From the NCBI RefSeq assembly GCF_000400505.1, contig NZ_CM001857.1:3530390-3594389 (forward strand): a stretch of 64,000 nucleotides of DNA, in the 5' to 3' direction. The notes beneath the pieces are model-generated. The model was not told the DNA's origin, searched no databases, and was given only the letters and a program-made list of their open reading frames with translations. The first letter of the stretch is position 1, and every line of letters begins with the position of its first letter. This document shows, piece after piece, positions 1 through 8,496 of this stretch. Both the position numbers and the translations under genes were made by a program. This DNA is from Musicola paradisiaca NCPPB 2511. Its GTDB lineage: Bacteria; Pseudomonadota; Gammaproteobacteria; Enterobacterales; Enterobacteriaceae.

Positions 1-2150
1 CGCTCAACGGTCAGCGCATTGGAGAACGCAGCCAACATGGAGGGCACAAAATGTAAGGTGGTAATTTGATAGTCAGCAATCAACCGCCGCAATTGCGCGG
101 GATCGCGATGCGCCTCTGGCGGTGCCATTACCAACCTGGCCCCCACGATGAGCGGCCAAAAGAACTCCCAGACCGACACGTCAAAACTACAAGGCGTTTT
201 TTGCAGCACAGCATCTTGTTCGGACAAGGGGTATTGATGCTGCATCCATAACAACCGATTGACGATCGCCTGTTGACCGACGATGACGCCTTTAGGTCGC
301 CCGGTAGAGCCGGAGGTATAAATAATATAGGCAGGATGCTGCGGCAACGGCCTGTCGATACCCGCCACAGGGTAGCCGACCGTCAGCAGTGCATCGTAGC
401 TTAGGGTTTTGCTCTTATCGGCGAAACGTTCCTGTTGCTCCGACACGGTGATGATCAATGCCGGTTTAGCCTCTTCCAGCATCATCGCTAACCGCGTGGT
501 AGGGTATTCGGTATCCAGCGGCAACCAGGCCGCACCGGCGCGGACCACCGCCATCAGCGCCAGCGACAGGAAGACGGAACGCGGCAATGCCACAGCGACA
601 ATGTCCCCCGGCCGCACGCCCAACTGAATCAATTGGTGCGCAAGTGCATTAACCTGCTCGTCCATTTCGCGGTAGGTGAGGTGGTGATCCCGATCCATCA
701 AGGCGGGCGCATCAGGCGTTTTCTGCACCTGTTGTCGCAACAACTCGTCAAGCGTCAGATCGGCCACCGGGTGCGCCGTGTTGTTAACCTCGTTGAGTAG
801 CCGGTGATCTTGTTCGGTTAAGAGATCGACATCTCCCACCTTCAACGCCGGCACGGCCGCGAACTGTTCCAGTAACAAAGGCAACCGTTGAAGGTGGGCC
901 GCCAGCTCATCGTTGACATAACGCTCAGCATTAGCCAGCAACTCCACCTTTAGCCCGTTATCTTTATCGATAAACAACACAATTTCCAGATCGCGTACCG
1001 GACCAGACGTGATGTGATGGGAAACCCCTTCGATCCCATCAAAATCGAGCCTCTCGTCAAAAAGTTTCAGGTTGAATACCGTACCATACAGCGGCTGGGC
1101 ATCGCCGACCGCGCCCAGATCGCGCTGCAACTGCTCAATACCGTAACGCTGATGGCGGCGGGCTATTTTCAATTCGCTGGCAAGCGATGCTGCCACCTCA
1201 AACACCGTGGCTTGCGGCGGGCAACTTATTGAGGTGGGCAATACGTTTAGCACCGGTCCTGTCGTGGTGAGTGCGCGTGACCCAAGCCGACACATAAAAA
1301 TAAACCCGGCGGTAAAATCACTTTGGTGACAAAGACGCGAAACCCATATCGCAGTCAGTGCTAAGGCGAGATCGGAGGCACTGATTTTTTGTTTCTCATC
1401 CACCGCCGCCAACAGCTTGGTCATAGACTCCCCAGAGCAGTACTGGGTAACGCGATGGATGTTGGTGGTGGGGATTTGTCCTGCCAGCGGTTGTGCGCTG
1501 ATCGTCGCCGCAACGGGCAGCCTGGCCGCGTGTTCCTGCCAGAAAGCAGCGTCAAGCCGCCATGCGTCTGACTGTTGATATGCCTGATAATCCGCAATGA
1601 TATCCGTAAAAGGCGTAAACCACGCGGTTCTCGGTTGCCGCTTATTTTTTTGTGCGTTATAAATTTCGGCGATACGGCCACTGATGATATTAAAACTGTA
1701 ACCATCAACCAGAATATGATGGTAGCGTTGATACCAATACCAGTGGTTTTCCGCCAGTTGTATCAAAATATGGCGGTAGAGCGGTTTGCCGCCGGTTACC
1801 CGCAATTCACTGGCGAGATCGATTTGGATTAATACCCTGGCGGTGGCAGTTGCGTCTAACGAGTCGGTAAGATCAACGTAATCGACGTTGAGTGGTGCCG
1901 ATGCATCGTGCCACTGCACCAGTTCATTCTCATTCTCTCTGAAACGAAAGCGGAGAGAATCCGCTTCTTCTAGCCCCAAGCCTATTGCTTGCAGCATGCA
2001 GTCTTTATCTAACGGGCCATTCAGTTCAATAACATGGGCTACCGCATAGGCGTTTCCGTGGGGAGAAATTTGTTCAGCAAACCAAATACCGGGCTGTGCG
2101 GCAACAAGTGGAAATTCAACGCTGGTTGGTAAAACGACGTGATCGGTCAT
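1..2150 (-). CDS. entF: EntF-like serine NRPS, 5' part (runs off the left edge)
   Basis: About 716 residues are visible; the gene continues beyond base 1. The protein opens with EFPLVAAQPGIWFAEQ, typical of EntF/CbsF-type synthetases. A condensation domain fills about residues 10-430, with HHILVDGYS near residue 142. An adenylation domain follows, with TSGSTGRPKG near 610. The readable substrate code is D-V-W-H (FDVSVWE, then LHFVPS), the first four residues of the Ser code DVWHFSLVDK. EntF-type enzymes condense 2,3-dihydroxybenzoyl from the EntB carrier with Ser and cyclise or release the siderophore; the T and TE domains lie outside the window. The ATG at 2150 is supported by AGAAGGAA upstream. 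A degraded MbtH gene sits just upstream, as ybdZ does before entF in E. coli. Enterobactin and chrysobactin types cannot be separated here. Confidence 0.9.
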   Translation of the reverse strand, partial: MTDHVVLPTSVEFPLVAAQPGIWFAEQISPHGNAYAVAHVIELNGPLDKDCMLQAIGLGLEEADSLRFRFRENENELVQWHDASAPLNVDYVDLTDSLDATATARVLIQIDLASELRVTGGKPLYRHILIQLAENHWYWYQRYHHILVDGYSFNIISGRIAEIYNAQKNKRQPRTAWFTPFTDIIADYQAYQQSDAWRLDAAFWQEHAARLPVAATISAQPLAGQIPTTNIHRVTQYCSGESMTKLLAAVDEKQKISASDLALALTAIWVSRLCHQSDFTAGFIFMCRLGSRALTTTGPVLNVLPTSISCPPQATVFEVAASLASELKIARRHQRYGIEQLQRDLGAVGDAQPLYGTVFNLKLFDERLDFDGIEGVSHHITSGPVRDLEIVLFIDKDNGLKVELLANAERYVNDELAAHLQRLPLLLEQFAAVPALKVGDVDLLTEQDHRLLNEVNNTAHPVADLTLDELLRQQVQKTPDAPALMDRDHHLTYREMDEQVNALAHQLIQLGVRPGDIVAVALPRSVFLSLALMAVVRAGAAWLPLDTEYPTTRLAMMLEEAKPALIITVSEQQERFADKSKTLSYDALLTVGYPVAGIDRPLPQHPAYIIYTSGSTGRPKGVIVGQQAIVNRLLWMQHQYPLSEQDAVLQKTPCSFDVSVWEFFWPLIVGARLVMAPPEAHRDPAQLRRLIADYQITTLHFVPSMLAAFSNALTVE

Positions 2151-2170
2151 GACATGAGTTCCTTCTGGTG

Positions 2171-2380
2171 TCACGGGATGATGTGCATAGGTTCCGGGAG
2201 CCTATCGAAGCGCATTTTTTCCAGCCATGAGCGGCATTACGCCTTCGCAGCAGGGTCAAACACCGCGGCCCATTCTGTCAGCACCAGCATGAAAACGAGC
2301 CACAAACTGTACTGCCTCAGCCGATCGTAGCGCATTAACATGGGCTGATTTTCATCATCAAACGGATTCAGGTTTTCCAT
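2171..2380 (-). pseudogene. decayed MbtH-like gene (ybdZ position) upstream of entF
   Basis: A 70-codon frame begins at the ATG at 2380 behind a good ribosome site (AAGGAG). It reads MENLNPFDDENQ, the classic MbtH opening, then RQYSLW where MbtH has GQxSLWP. It is interrupted by TAA at 2237-2239 after 47 codons. The same frame continues as CRSWLEKMRFDRL to TGA at 2171, matching the C-terminal half of YbdZ-type proteins (CQQWLEAHW in E. coli). Total length equals a normal MbtH. The Pro after SLW and the C-terminal Trp region are lost, so drift goes beyond the single stop. Position and spacing match ybdZ-entF. An intact MbtH at 2814 could replace it. Confidence 0.8.
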
Positions 2381-2813
2381 CACTAGCTCCTTGATACGTG
2401 ATGTCCACTGACTTTCATCTCAAACATGTCGGGCATAAAAGCGTCAGAACATCTCTAAGAAACGCAAATACTCCTGCCTGCCAATATTGGGACTGAATAA
2501 TGGCCATCAGCGGCACGTAACTTGCGTAACGCATGTTGTGATTTCGGAGAGAATACATAAACAATGTCAATCTATTGCAAAATATTACACAGATCAAATG
2601 CGCTTTTTTTGCACGCTGGTTACCGATAAGTATTTACAATAATCCAACAAAAGAAACTGCGTGACCGCCCAGCCCGCTAACCATCGGCCTGTCGCGCCAA
2701 CAGGCGGGAGGTTGCCGGAAATGTCGTCCACATATTTATTTACAATTGGAATGGCGCAAAGTACATTGTGTTAGAAAAATTAACTTATCGTATATCACAG
2801 TGAGGATGTAGAA
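2381..2813. promoter_or_regulatory. AT-rich divergent intergenic region between entF side and mbtH operon
   Basis: This 430-base region carries no convincing gene and must hold the promoters of both divergent units. It is AT-rich compared with the NRPS genes. The nonamer TATTTACAA occurs at 2631-2639 and 2737-2745 and again upstream of the FAAL gene at 50128. The stretch 2625-2643 agrees with the 19-base Fur consensus at about 11 positions by eye, too weak to call. The mbtH start is preceded by GTGAGGATGTAGAA. Confidence 0.4.
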
Positions 2814-3020
2814 ATGGACGACCAGCTCACATTTAAAGTGGTGATTAATCACGAAGAACAGTATTCAATTTGGCCAGCACACCTTCCTCTCCCTGCCAAA
2901 TGGGAAGAAACGGGCGTTATTGATAGCAAAGAAAAGTGCTTAGCCTACATCGAACAAGTCTGGACCGATATGCGTCCATTAAGTCTTAGAAAACATATGG
3001 ATGAGACGTTAGGCGACTAG
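2814..3020 (+). CDS. MbtH family protein
   Basis: A 68-residue MbtH-type chaperone that binds and activates NRPS adenylation domains in the cytoplasm. Family signatures are present: [10 protein letters not shown] (family NxExQxSxWP), a conserved W in PAKWEETG, and [18 protein letters not shown] near the C-terminus. Length is usual for the family. The start has a GAGGA ribosome site. It heads a plus-strand operon with the acylase and the ABC exporter and is the only intact MbtH in the window. It is therefore the likely partner for the A domains of the large operon and perhaps also for EntF, whose own adjacent MbtH gene is broken. Confidence 0.95.
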   Translation: MDDQLTFKVVINHEEQYSIWPAHLPLPAKWEETGVIDSKEKCLAYIEQVWTDMRPLSLRKHMDETLGD

Positions 3021-3166
3021 CTGTTTATCCGTATACATCCTGATTCCAATGCGATGATGAGTGCCACAGCATCTATTCTGGATGTTTACGCATTTTCGAC
3101 GCTATTTATTCCACTTAAAAATTGTCGTCAGCACAATGCCGACGCGCTGCAACTGCCGGGATTGAT

Positions 3167-5638
3167 ATGAAAATAACTACCCGCCTTTTTGAGCGTTTCC
3201 CTATCAGCACCCGATTTATTTGTGGTGTTATTATTCCTTTCCTACTCCTTTTACTGTTTGGATATCTTTATCTTTGCCGAAGCCTGCCTCCGCAAGAGGG
3301 CAAAATCGTTGTGCCAGGGATACAAAAAGACATCATTATCGAACGCGATCCCTATGCCACCGCGTATATTCGTGCTGAAACGGACATTGACGCTTTTTTC
3401 GCCTTAGGCTACGTCCATGCGCAGGATCGGCTGTGGCAAATGGAGATCAACCGGCGATTGGCCAGCGGAAGGTTGAGCGAAATCCTGGGTGAGAAAACCC
3501 TCGCGGTGGATAAATACGCGAGAATACTTGGCCTGCATAAAAATGCCGAAAAAGCCTGGCACCAGCTTGGCGCCAGGGAAAAAGCAATCCTTCAGGCTTA
3601 TGTTGACGGCGTCAATCAATGGATGACGACTGCGCCGCTTCTCCCCTCTGAATTTCTGACCTTTCACTACCAGCCTGAGCCTTGGACGGCTATCGATTCA
3701 TTAAGCTGGATGCAACTGATGGCGTGGAACCTTGGTCGCAACGTGAATGATGAGTTACTGCGTCAGAAGCTGGCCAATGCGTTTGGTGCTGAAGGGTTGT
3801 CGCAGTTTGATCCCGTTTTCGCCGCAAGTCACGGCAGTTCGTCGCCAACGTCGGATCAGCGCGCCCTATTGCCCAATCTGGCTGAGTTGCAGCAACAGTT
3901 TGCCTCGCTGGCGCACCTGGATGGCCAGCAAATCGGCAGCAACAATTGGGTGCTAAGCGGAAAATACACCAAATCCGGCAAGCCGCTGTTAGCCAACGAT
4001 CCTCATTTTCAAACCTCATCGCCGACCTTGATGTATGTCGCTTCCCTTCGTGGCGACCACCTCAATGTTACCGGAGCCACCTTTCCCGGCTTACCTTTTG
4101 TGGCGATCGGACGCAATCAACATATTGCGTGGGGAGCCACCAATATGGGGGCGGATGTTCAAGATTTGTCGCTGCTCAAGACCCACCCGGTAGAAAACGA
4201 TCTTTATGAGATTGATGGCGCTTATCAAAAAATGGAAAAGCATCAGGAGACGATATACATTCGTCATGCGCCATTCAAACAACCTATACCGCCAGTTACA
4301 TTTTACGCCAGGAGTACCGTCTTCGGCCCTGTCATCAGCGATGCCGGCAGCAACAGTGCTAATGCATCCTACAGTGTACAGTGGGCCGGGCAGGAAGGGC
4401 TAGCAGGTTCATTCAGCAGCCTGCTGGCTCTCAACTATGCCAATAACTGGGATCAGTTTCTGCAGGCATTTGAGCATTATGAAGCACCGGCACAGAATTA
4501 TGTCTACGCCGATGAAAACGGCAATATAGGGCAACTTTCTCCCGGAAAAATACCACTTCGCCAGGCCGGGGACGGTAGCGTCCCAACCGCAGGTTGGCTC
4601 TCAAAATACAAATGGCAAGCGTTTATCCCTTTTGACGAGTTGCCGAAGGAATATAATCCTGTACGTGGTTATATCGCCACCGCCAACAATGATGTTACCC
4701 CCATAGGTTATCGGTATAACATTACCCGCGACTGGGAGCCGCCTTATCGCGTTAACCGCATCGCCTCAATGCTCGACGCGTTGATTGCACGAGGTAGTGC
4801 CAGCGTCGACGATATGAAAAAGATACAGGGCGACACGCTCGATCTCTATACCCAAAAGACGTTGCCCTTGCTGTTAAAACTGACGAGCGAAGATGAAAAA
4901 CAGCAGCAAGCATTAACATATTTGCGCAACTGGAACGGTGATTATCGTGCAGACTCTATTGCCGCGACGATTTATCAAAGCTGGATTGCCAACTTCTATC
5001 GTATGATGCTGGAAAGCAGTTTGAAAAATTATCCCAGTAATCCAGCGGCAGCAAGCCTGCTAACAACAAACCTGAAACCGGCTTTGTTGCTCAAAATGCT
5101 GGAACAACCCGAGACGTTCGATTGTCATCAGCCAGATGCAACAGATAGCGCAGCCGATAGCTGCCACCACGTGTTAAGTACATCGTTAGATTATGCGTTG
5201 GCTGACCTGTCAACACTCATCGGATCGACAATGCAAGAGTGGAAATGGGGAAATATCCACACGGCGCATTATCCTCATATTCCTTTCAGCCAGCCAAAAT
5301 ATAGCAAATTCATTCCCCCAACCATCCATAACCCGTTATCTTTTATTTATCATCGTAAAATAGATTCATCCGGTTCACCGTTCTCGATCAATGTTGCCCC
5401 TCCTGACTTTAACAATAAAGAAACCCCATTTATTCAACTTATCAGCGCCGCCTATCGTCAAATAAATGACATGGGTGACAAAGAGCAGGATGTATTTATT
5501 TTATCAACTGGGCAATCGGGTAACGTGTTAAGTCAGCATTACGACGATCAAATGGAAATGCATCGCGATATGAAATATATCCCGATATTTGCAGAAAAAC
5601 GTGTTAAGCAACTGACGCTCACGCCGGAAGGAAAATAG
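3167..5638 (+). CDS. membrane-anchored penicillin acylase family (S45) Ntn hydrolase
   Basis: An 823-residue member of the penicillin acylase/PvdQ family. These N-terminal nucleophile amidases self-cleave into two chains and remove acyl groups from amides in the periplasm. A hydrophobic segment at about residues 17-38 suggests a signal anchor. The self-cleavage site is GSNNW, making Ser258 the nucleophile and N-terminus of the beta chain. DPYATAYIRA and YVHAQDRLWQ in the alpha region are typical. The ATG at 3167 is preferred: the upstream TTG at 3122 would add 15 unlikely residues before the membrane segment. The gene sits between mbtH and a PvdE-like exporter and faces an operon that starts with a fatty acyl-AMP ligase, which suggests deacylation of an exported lipopeptide precursor as PvdQ does in pyoverdine maturation. 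An acyl-homoserine lactone acylase role is possible but less favoured by context. Confidence 0.88.
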   Translation: MKITTRLFERFPISTRFICGVIIPFLLLLLFGYLYLCRSLPPQEGKIVVPGIQKDIIIERDPYATAYIRAETDIDAFFALGYVHAQDRLWQMEINRRLASGRLSEILGEKTLAVDKYARILGLHKNAEKAWHQLGAREKAILQAYVDGVNQWMTTAPLLPSEFLTFHYQPEPWTAIDSLSWMQLMAWNLGRNVNDELLRQKLANAFGAEGLSQFDPVFAASHGSSSPTSDQRALLPNLAELQQQFASLAHLDGQQIGSNNWVLSGKYTKSGKPLLANDPHFQTSSPTLMYVASLRGDHLNVTGATFPGLPFVAIGRNQHIAWGATNMGADVQDLSLLKTHPVENDLYEIDGAYQKMEKHQETIYIRHAPFKQPIPPVTFYARSTVFGPVISDAGSNSANASYSVQWAGQEGLAGSFSSLLALNYANNWDQFLQAFEHYEAPAQNYVYADENGNIGQLSPGKIPLRQAGDGSVPTAGWLSKYKWQAFIPFDELPKEYNPVRGYIATANNDVTPIGYRYNITRDWEPPYRVNRIASMLDALIARGSASVDDMKKIQGDTLDLYTQKTLPLLLKLTSEDEKQQQALTYLRNWNGDYRADSIAATIYQSWIANFYRMMLESSLKNYPSNPAAASLLTTNLKPALLLKMLEQPETFDCHQPDATDSAADSCHHVLSTSLDYALADLSTLIGSTMQEWKWGNIHTAHYPHIPFSQPKYSKFIPPTIHNPLSFIYHRKIDSSGSPFSINVAPPDFNNKETPFIQLISAAYRQINDMGDKEQDVFILSTGQSGNVLSQHYDDQMEMHRDMKYIPIFAEKRVKQLTLTPEGK

Positions 5639-5639
5639 C

Positions 5640-7370
5640 ATGAAAAAAAGCTCTCATTTTTTACTATTATCCTATCTGGGGAAAACCTCCCCTGGTCTGC
5701 TTGCCATGACCATAGCTCTCAGTATCATATCCGGGCTTTTTTACACCTTATTGATACCTACGATTATTTACTCGATTGATGACAACGCCTATAGCTCAAT
5801 GAGTCAAACGTTATCAAACAATGGTTTCTTTAACTCCCCCATTGATAAGTTAGCGATATTTTTTGTCATTTTATGTGGTTGCGTTTGGCTAACAAAATTC
5901 ATCTCCCTGTCCGTCGTCGATGTATTAGCCAGAAAAGCCTCTGTAGTGTTAAAAATTGAGATCTATCAAAAAATAAGAAACATGCCTATCGAACAGATAG
6001 AAGAGATCGGGCCGTCGAAATTCATTACCATCTTGAATAAAGACATTCCGCATGTTTCTTCAGCGATGACGATGATCCCGCTCTGCCTGGTATCTTTAAT
6101 TACCGCAACCGGTGTAATGGGGTATATTTTTTATCTGGACACCCGTGTATTTTTTATCGTGCTTTTATGCCTGGTTATTGGCGTTATTGGTTATCAGGCG
6201 CCACACTGGGTGGCGCTAAAGTTCCTTAAGCGTTCACGACGCCAGCAAGATATGATACAGGAAGGCGTACGCGGATTATTGTATGGCGCAAAAGAACTCA
6301 AGCTAAACAAGAAAAAATCTGAGGAGTTTTTTGAAGAAGAGTTACGGAAAAATGAGAATATCGCGCTCCAAAACGAAAATAAGGGCTATGTTCTCATGAT
6401 GTCTTCTTTTATCTTCGGCGACATCGTTCCGTTTCTGATTATTGGCGTCGTCACTTTTCACTTGGCTTTTAAATATCATTTATCCACGGCTGACGTTTAC
6501 GGAATTATCGTCGCGCTGATGTATCTTCGCGGTCCAATGGGGTTTATCCTTGAAAGTCTAGGACGCATTAATATGAGCCGCATTGCCGCCGCGAAAGTGG
6601 TTGAGATAAAAGATAAACTGTATCATGAACCGGAAGGAAAATCGGCGTCGCTCCAAGATTGGCAGGTAATCACCCTGAAAGACATCAGCTATGAGTATAA
6701 AGGCGAAAATGACAGCGCCTTCAAACTCGCACCGATTAATCTGAGCTTTGAAAAAGGGAAAATAACATTTATCGTAGGCGGAAATGGCTCAGGTAAATCG
6801 ACACTGGGTAAAATCCTCAGTCAACATTATATCCCCAATCAAGGGGGAATATATTTTGGTGATCAACTAATAACCGATGATAATCGCAACGCCGCTCGTA
6901 ATCTCATCAATGCCATTTACGCAGACTTCCATATTTTCAAAAAACTTTATGGACAACTAAGCCAAAAAGGCCCTCAGTTAACACAGCATTATTTGACCTA
7001 TCTTCGTTTAGATAAAGTGGTGACAATCAAAGATAACAGCATTAAAAACATAAAATTATCCGATGGTCAAAAACGGCGATTGGCGTTATTAACCAGCCTA
7101 CTGGAAGACAGAGACGTTTACATATTCGATGAGTGGGCAGCAGACCAAGATCCGATTTTTAAGAAGTTCTTCTATTATGAAGTGCTCCCCTACTTACGGG
7201 ATAAGGGAAAAGTCGTCATCACCATTACGCATGATGACCGCTATTTTAGTTCTGCGGATAAAATTATTACGATGGAGGACGGAAAAGTATCGAGCGTTAT
7301 TTCCCCTCACGCCAACGACACCGCGCAACACAGCCATAGTGTCAACAGTGCCATCTCCGATGATGTTTAG
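5640..7370 (+). CDS. cyclic-peptide/siderophore export ABC transporter (PvdE/SyrD type)
   Basis: A 576-residue fused permease-ATPase. The first ~330 residues hold about six hydrophobic segments. The ATPase half has Walker A GGNGSGKST near residue 380, signature LSDGQKRR near 472 and Walker B VYIFDEWAADQDP near 493. The DEWAADQDP form is characteristic of the cyclic peptide transporter family that moves NRPS products or precursors across the inner membrane. It begins one base after the acylase stop, with GGAAGGAAAATAGC as ribosome site, so the two are co-translated. Base composition is noticeably more AT-rich than the NRPS operon. It probably exports the product of the convergent 42 kb operon to the periplasm where the acylase would act. 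Confidence 0.92.
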   Translation: MKKSSHFLLLSYLGKTSPGLLAMTIALSIISGLFYTLLIPTIIYSIDDNAYSSMSQTLSNNGFFNSPIDKLAIFFVILCGCVWLTKFISLSVVDVLARKASVVLKIEIYQKIRNMPIEQIEEIGPSKFITILNKDIPHVSSAMTMIPLCLVSLITATGVMGYIFYLDTRVFFIVLLCLVIGVIGYQAPHWVALKFLKRSRRQQDMIQEGVRGLLYGAKELKLNKKKSEEFFEEELRKNENIALQNENKGYVLMMSSFIFGDIVPFLIIGVVTFHLAFKYHLSTADVYGIIVALMYLRGPMGFILESLGRINMSRIAAAKVVEIKDKLYHEPEGKSASLQDWQVITLKDISYEYKGENDSAFKLAPINLSFEKGKITFIVGGNGSGKSTLGKILSQHYIPNQGGIYFGDQLITDDNRNAARNLINAIYADFHIFKKLYGQLSQKGPQLTQHYLTYLRLDKVVTIKDNSIKNIKLSDGQKRRLALLTSLLEDRDVYIFDEWAADQDPIFKKFFYYEVLPYLRDKGKVVITITHDDRYFSSADKIITMEDGKVSSVISPHANDTAQHSHSVNSAISDDV

Positions 7371-7380
7371 CAAACATCCT

Positions 7381-7412
7381 CCCTGCCGCTGTGTTTTTAA
7401 TCAGTGGCAGGG
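7381..7412. terminator. hairpin between convergent genes, possible bidirectional terminator
   Basis: CCCTGCCGCTG at 7381-7391 pairs with CAGTGGCAGGG at 7402-7412, an 11-base stem with one G-T pair and a 10-base loop. It lies between the stop of the ABC exporter and the stop of the serine hydrolase, which converge. There is no clean T-run on either side, so termination efficiency is uncertain. Confidence 0.5.
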
Positions 7413-7440
7413 CGCGAAAAAACCAAGATGTCGCAAAATA

Positions 7441-8496
7441 TCAGGCAGAAAGCGTTCGCAATAAGTCGCTCACCAAATGTACCGGTTGCCCGGGCATACT
7501 GGTATTGCAAAAAATAGTGATTGCCAGCCAGTGTCCATTAAAATCAGGAATATACACCGCCCAGGTGTTAAATCCCGGACCTTCACCGCCATGGCCATAT
7601 AAGCCTGCGGTTCCCCAATCGGGATCGATCATTAATCCCAAGCCATAACCCGGGTTGGGGAAAAAATCCCCTGCACGGCGACCAATCGAGACAAAACCAC
7701 ACATTTCATCCAGCAGTTCAGCATCAATGAGTTTGCCGTTAAACAATGCGATAAACAATTGGCAAATATCTTCCGTGGTGGAGGTCAGCACTCCCGTATG
7801 GCACCATCCCGGATGATAAATCGAGGTAATATCTTGCAGTATCCCTTCATGATTCAACTTGCGACTGTAACCAGGAATTAATTCACCACGATCAATATCG
7901 GTGGCCACGCGGGTATTCTGCAGACCCAGTGGGTGAATAATATGCTGGGTTATATTGTGGTCATAGCTCTGATCCGTCACGACCTCAATCAACCGAGCTA
8001 ACAACATATAGCCCGTATTACTGTACTCCCAACCTTCCCCAGGCGGAAAATCTGCTTCCTGTTCGCCAGCACGGCGTAGGGTTTCCGCAAATCCCCACGG
8101 CTGCCCAGGCCGCTCTTTCACTGCCGGATCGTACTCGCTAAATCCCGTGTAGTTCGGAACACCCGCGGTATGATTGAGCAACTGTCTGACCGTGATGTCG
8201 GATGAAAGGCCCAAATCCCCTAAATAAACCGCCACTTTTTCATCCAGTACCATGCGTCCCTGTTTAACCAATTGGAGAATGCGAATGGCGGTGAATACCT
8301 TAGAAATGCTGTAGATGTAGCATTTGCTTAGGGGTTGCAACGGGTTATCACTCTCCAACTGCGCATAGCCGCTGGCACTGTGCCAATGATTGCCCAGAGA
8401 GTCCATCACTGAAATATTACAACCGAGACAGGGAGCAACCCGCTGCCAGCACGTTAATGAACGTTGTAGTGCCTCTTTGCGAAAATGATAATTCAT
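7441..8496 (-). CDS. beta-lactamase-fold serine hydrolase (S12/PBP-like), last gene of the NRPS operon
   Basis: A 351-residue serine hydrolase of the beta-lactamase class C/penicillin-binding fold. SISK at residues 63-66 is the SxxK nucleophile motif, YSN at 158-160 is the second catalytic motif, and GHGG near 309 occupies the KTG-like position. No signal peptide is seen, so it is probably cytoplasmic, unlike the membrane-bound prodrug peptidase ClbP. Its ATG overlaps the stop of the diiron hydroxylase gene (ATGA). Because the assembly line has no thioesterase, a PBP-type offloading enzyme like SurE of surugamide biosynthesis is an attractive role. SurE is longer, however, and the assignment is inference. 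Esterase or D-aminopeptidase activity is the alternative. Confidence 0.85.
   Translation of the reverse strand: MNYHFRKEALQRSLTCWQRVAPCLGCNISVMDSLGNHWHSASGYAQLESDNPLQPLSKCYIYSISKVFTAIRILQLVKQGRMVLDEKVAVYLGDLGLSSDITVRQLLNHTAGVPNYTGFSEYDPAVKERPGQPWGFAETLRRAGEQEADFPPGEGWEYSNTGYMLLARLIEVVTDQSYDHNITQHIIHPLGLQNTRVATDIDRGELIPGYSRKLNHEGILQDITSIYHPGWCHTGVLTSTTEDICQLFIALFNGKLIDAELLDEMCGFVSIGRRAGDFFPNPGYGLGLMIDPDWGTAGLYGHGGEGPGFNTWAVYIPDFNGHWLAITIFCNTSMPGQPVHLVSDLLRTLSA

Noticed and set aside
2415-2597. 60-codon minus-strand open frame upstream of the decayed MbtH gene
   Set aside because: No ribosome site, no recognisable protein and an AT-rich promoter region; treated as chance.
2625-2643. Possible Fur box (GATAAGTATTTACAATAAT)
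   Set aside because: Only about 11 of 19 positions agree with the consensus by eye and the right half is poor; AT-rich sequence gives such matches by chance.
3122-3166. TTG start that would extend the acylase by 15 residues
   Set aside because: The added residues precede a signal-anchor segment and look non-coding; ATG 3167 gives a normal N-terminus.
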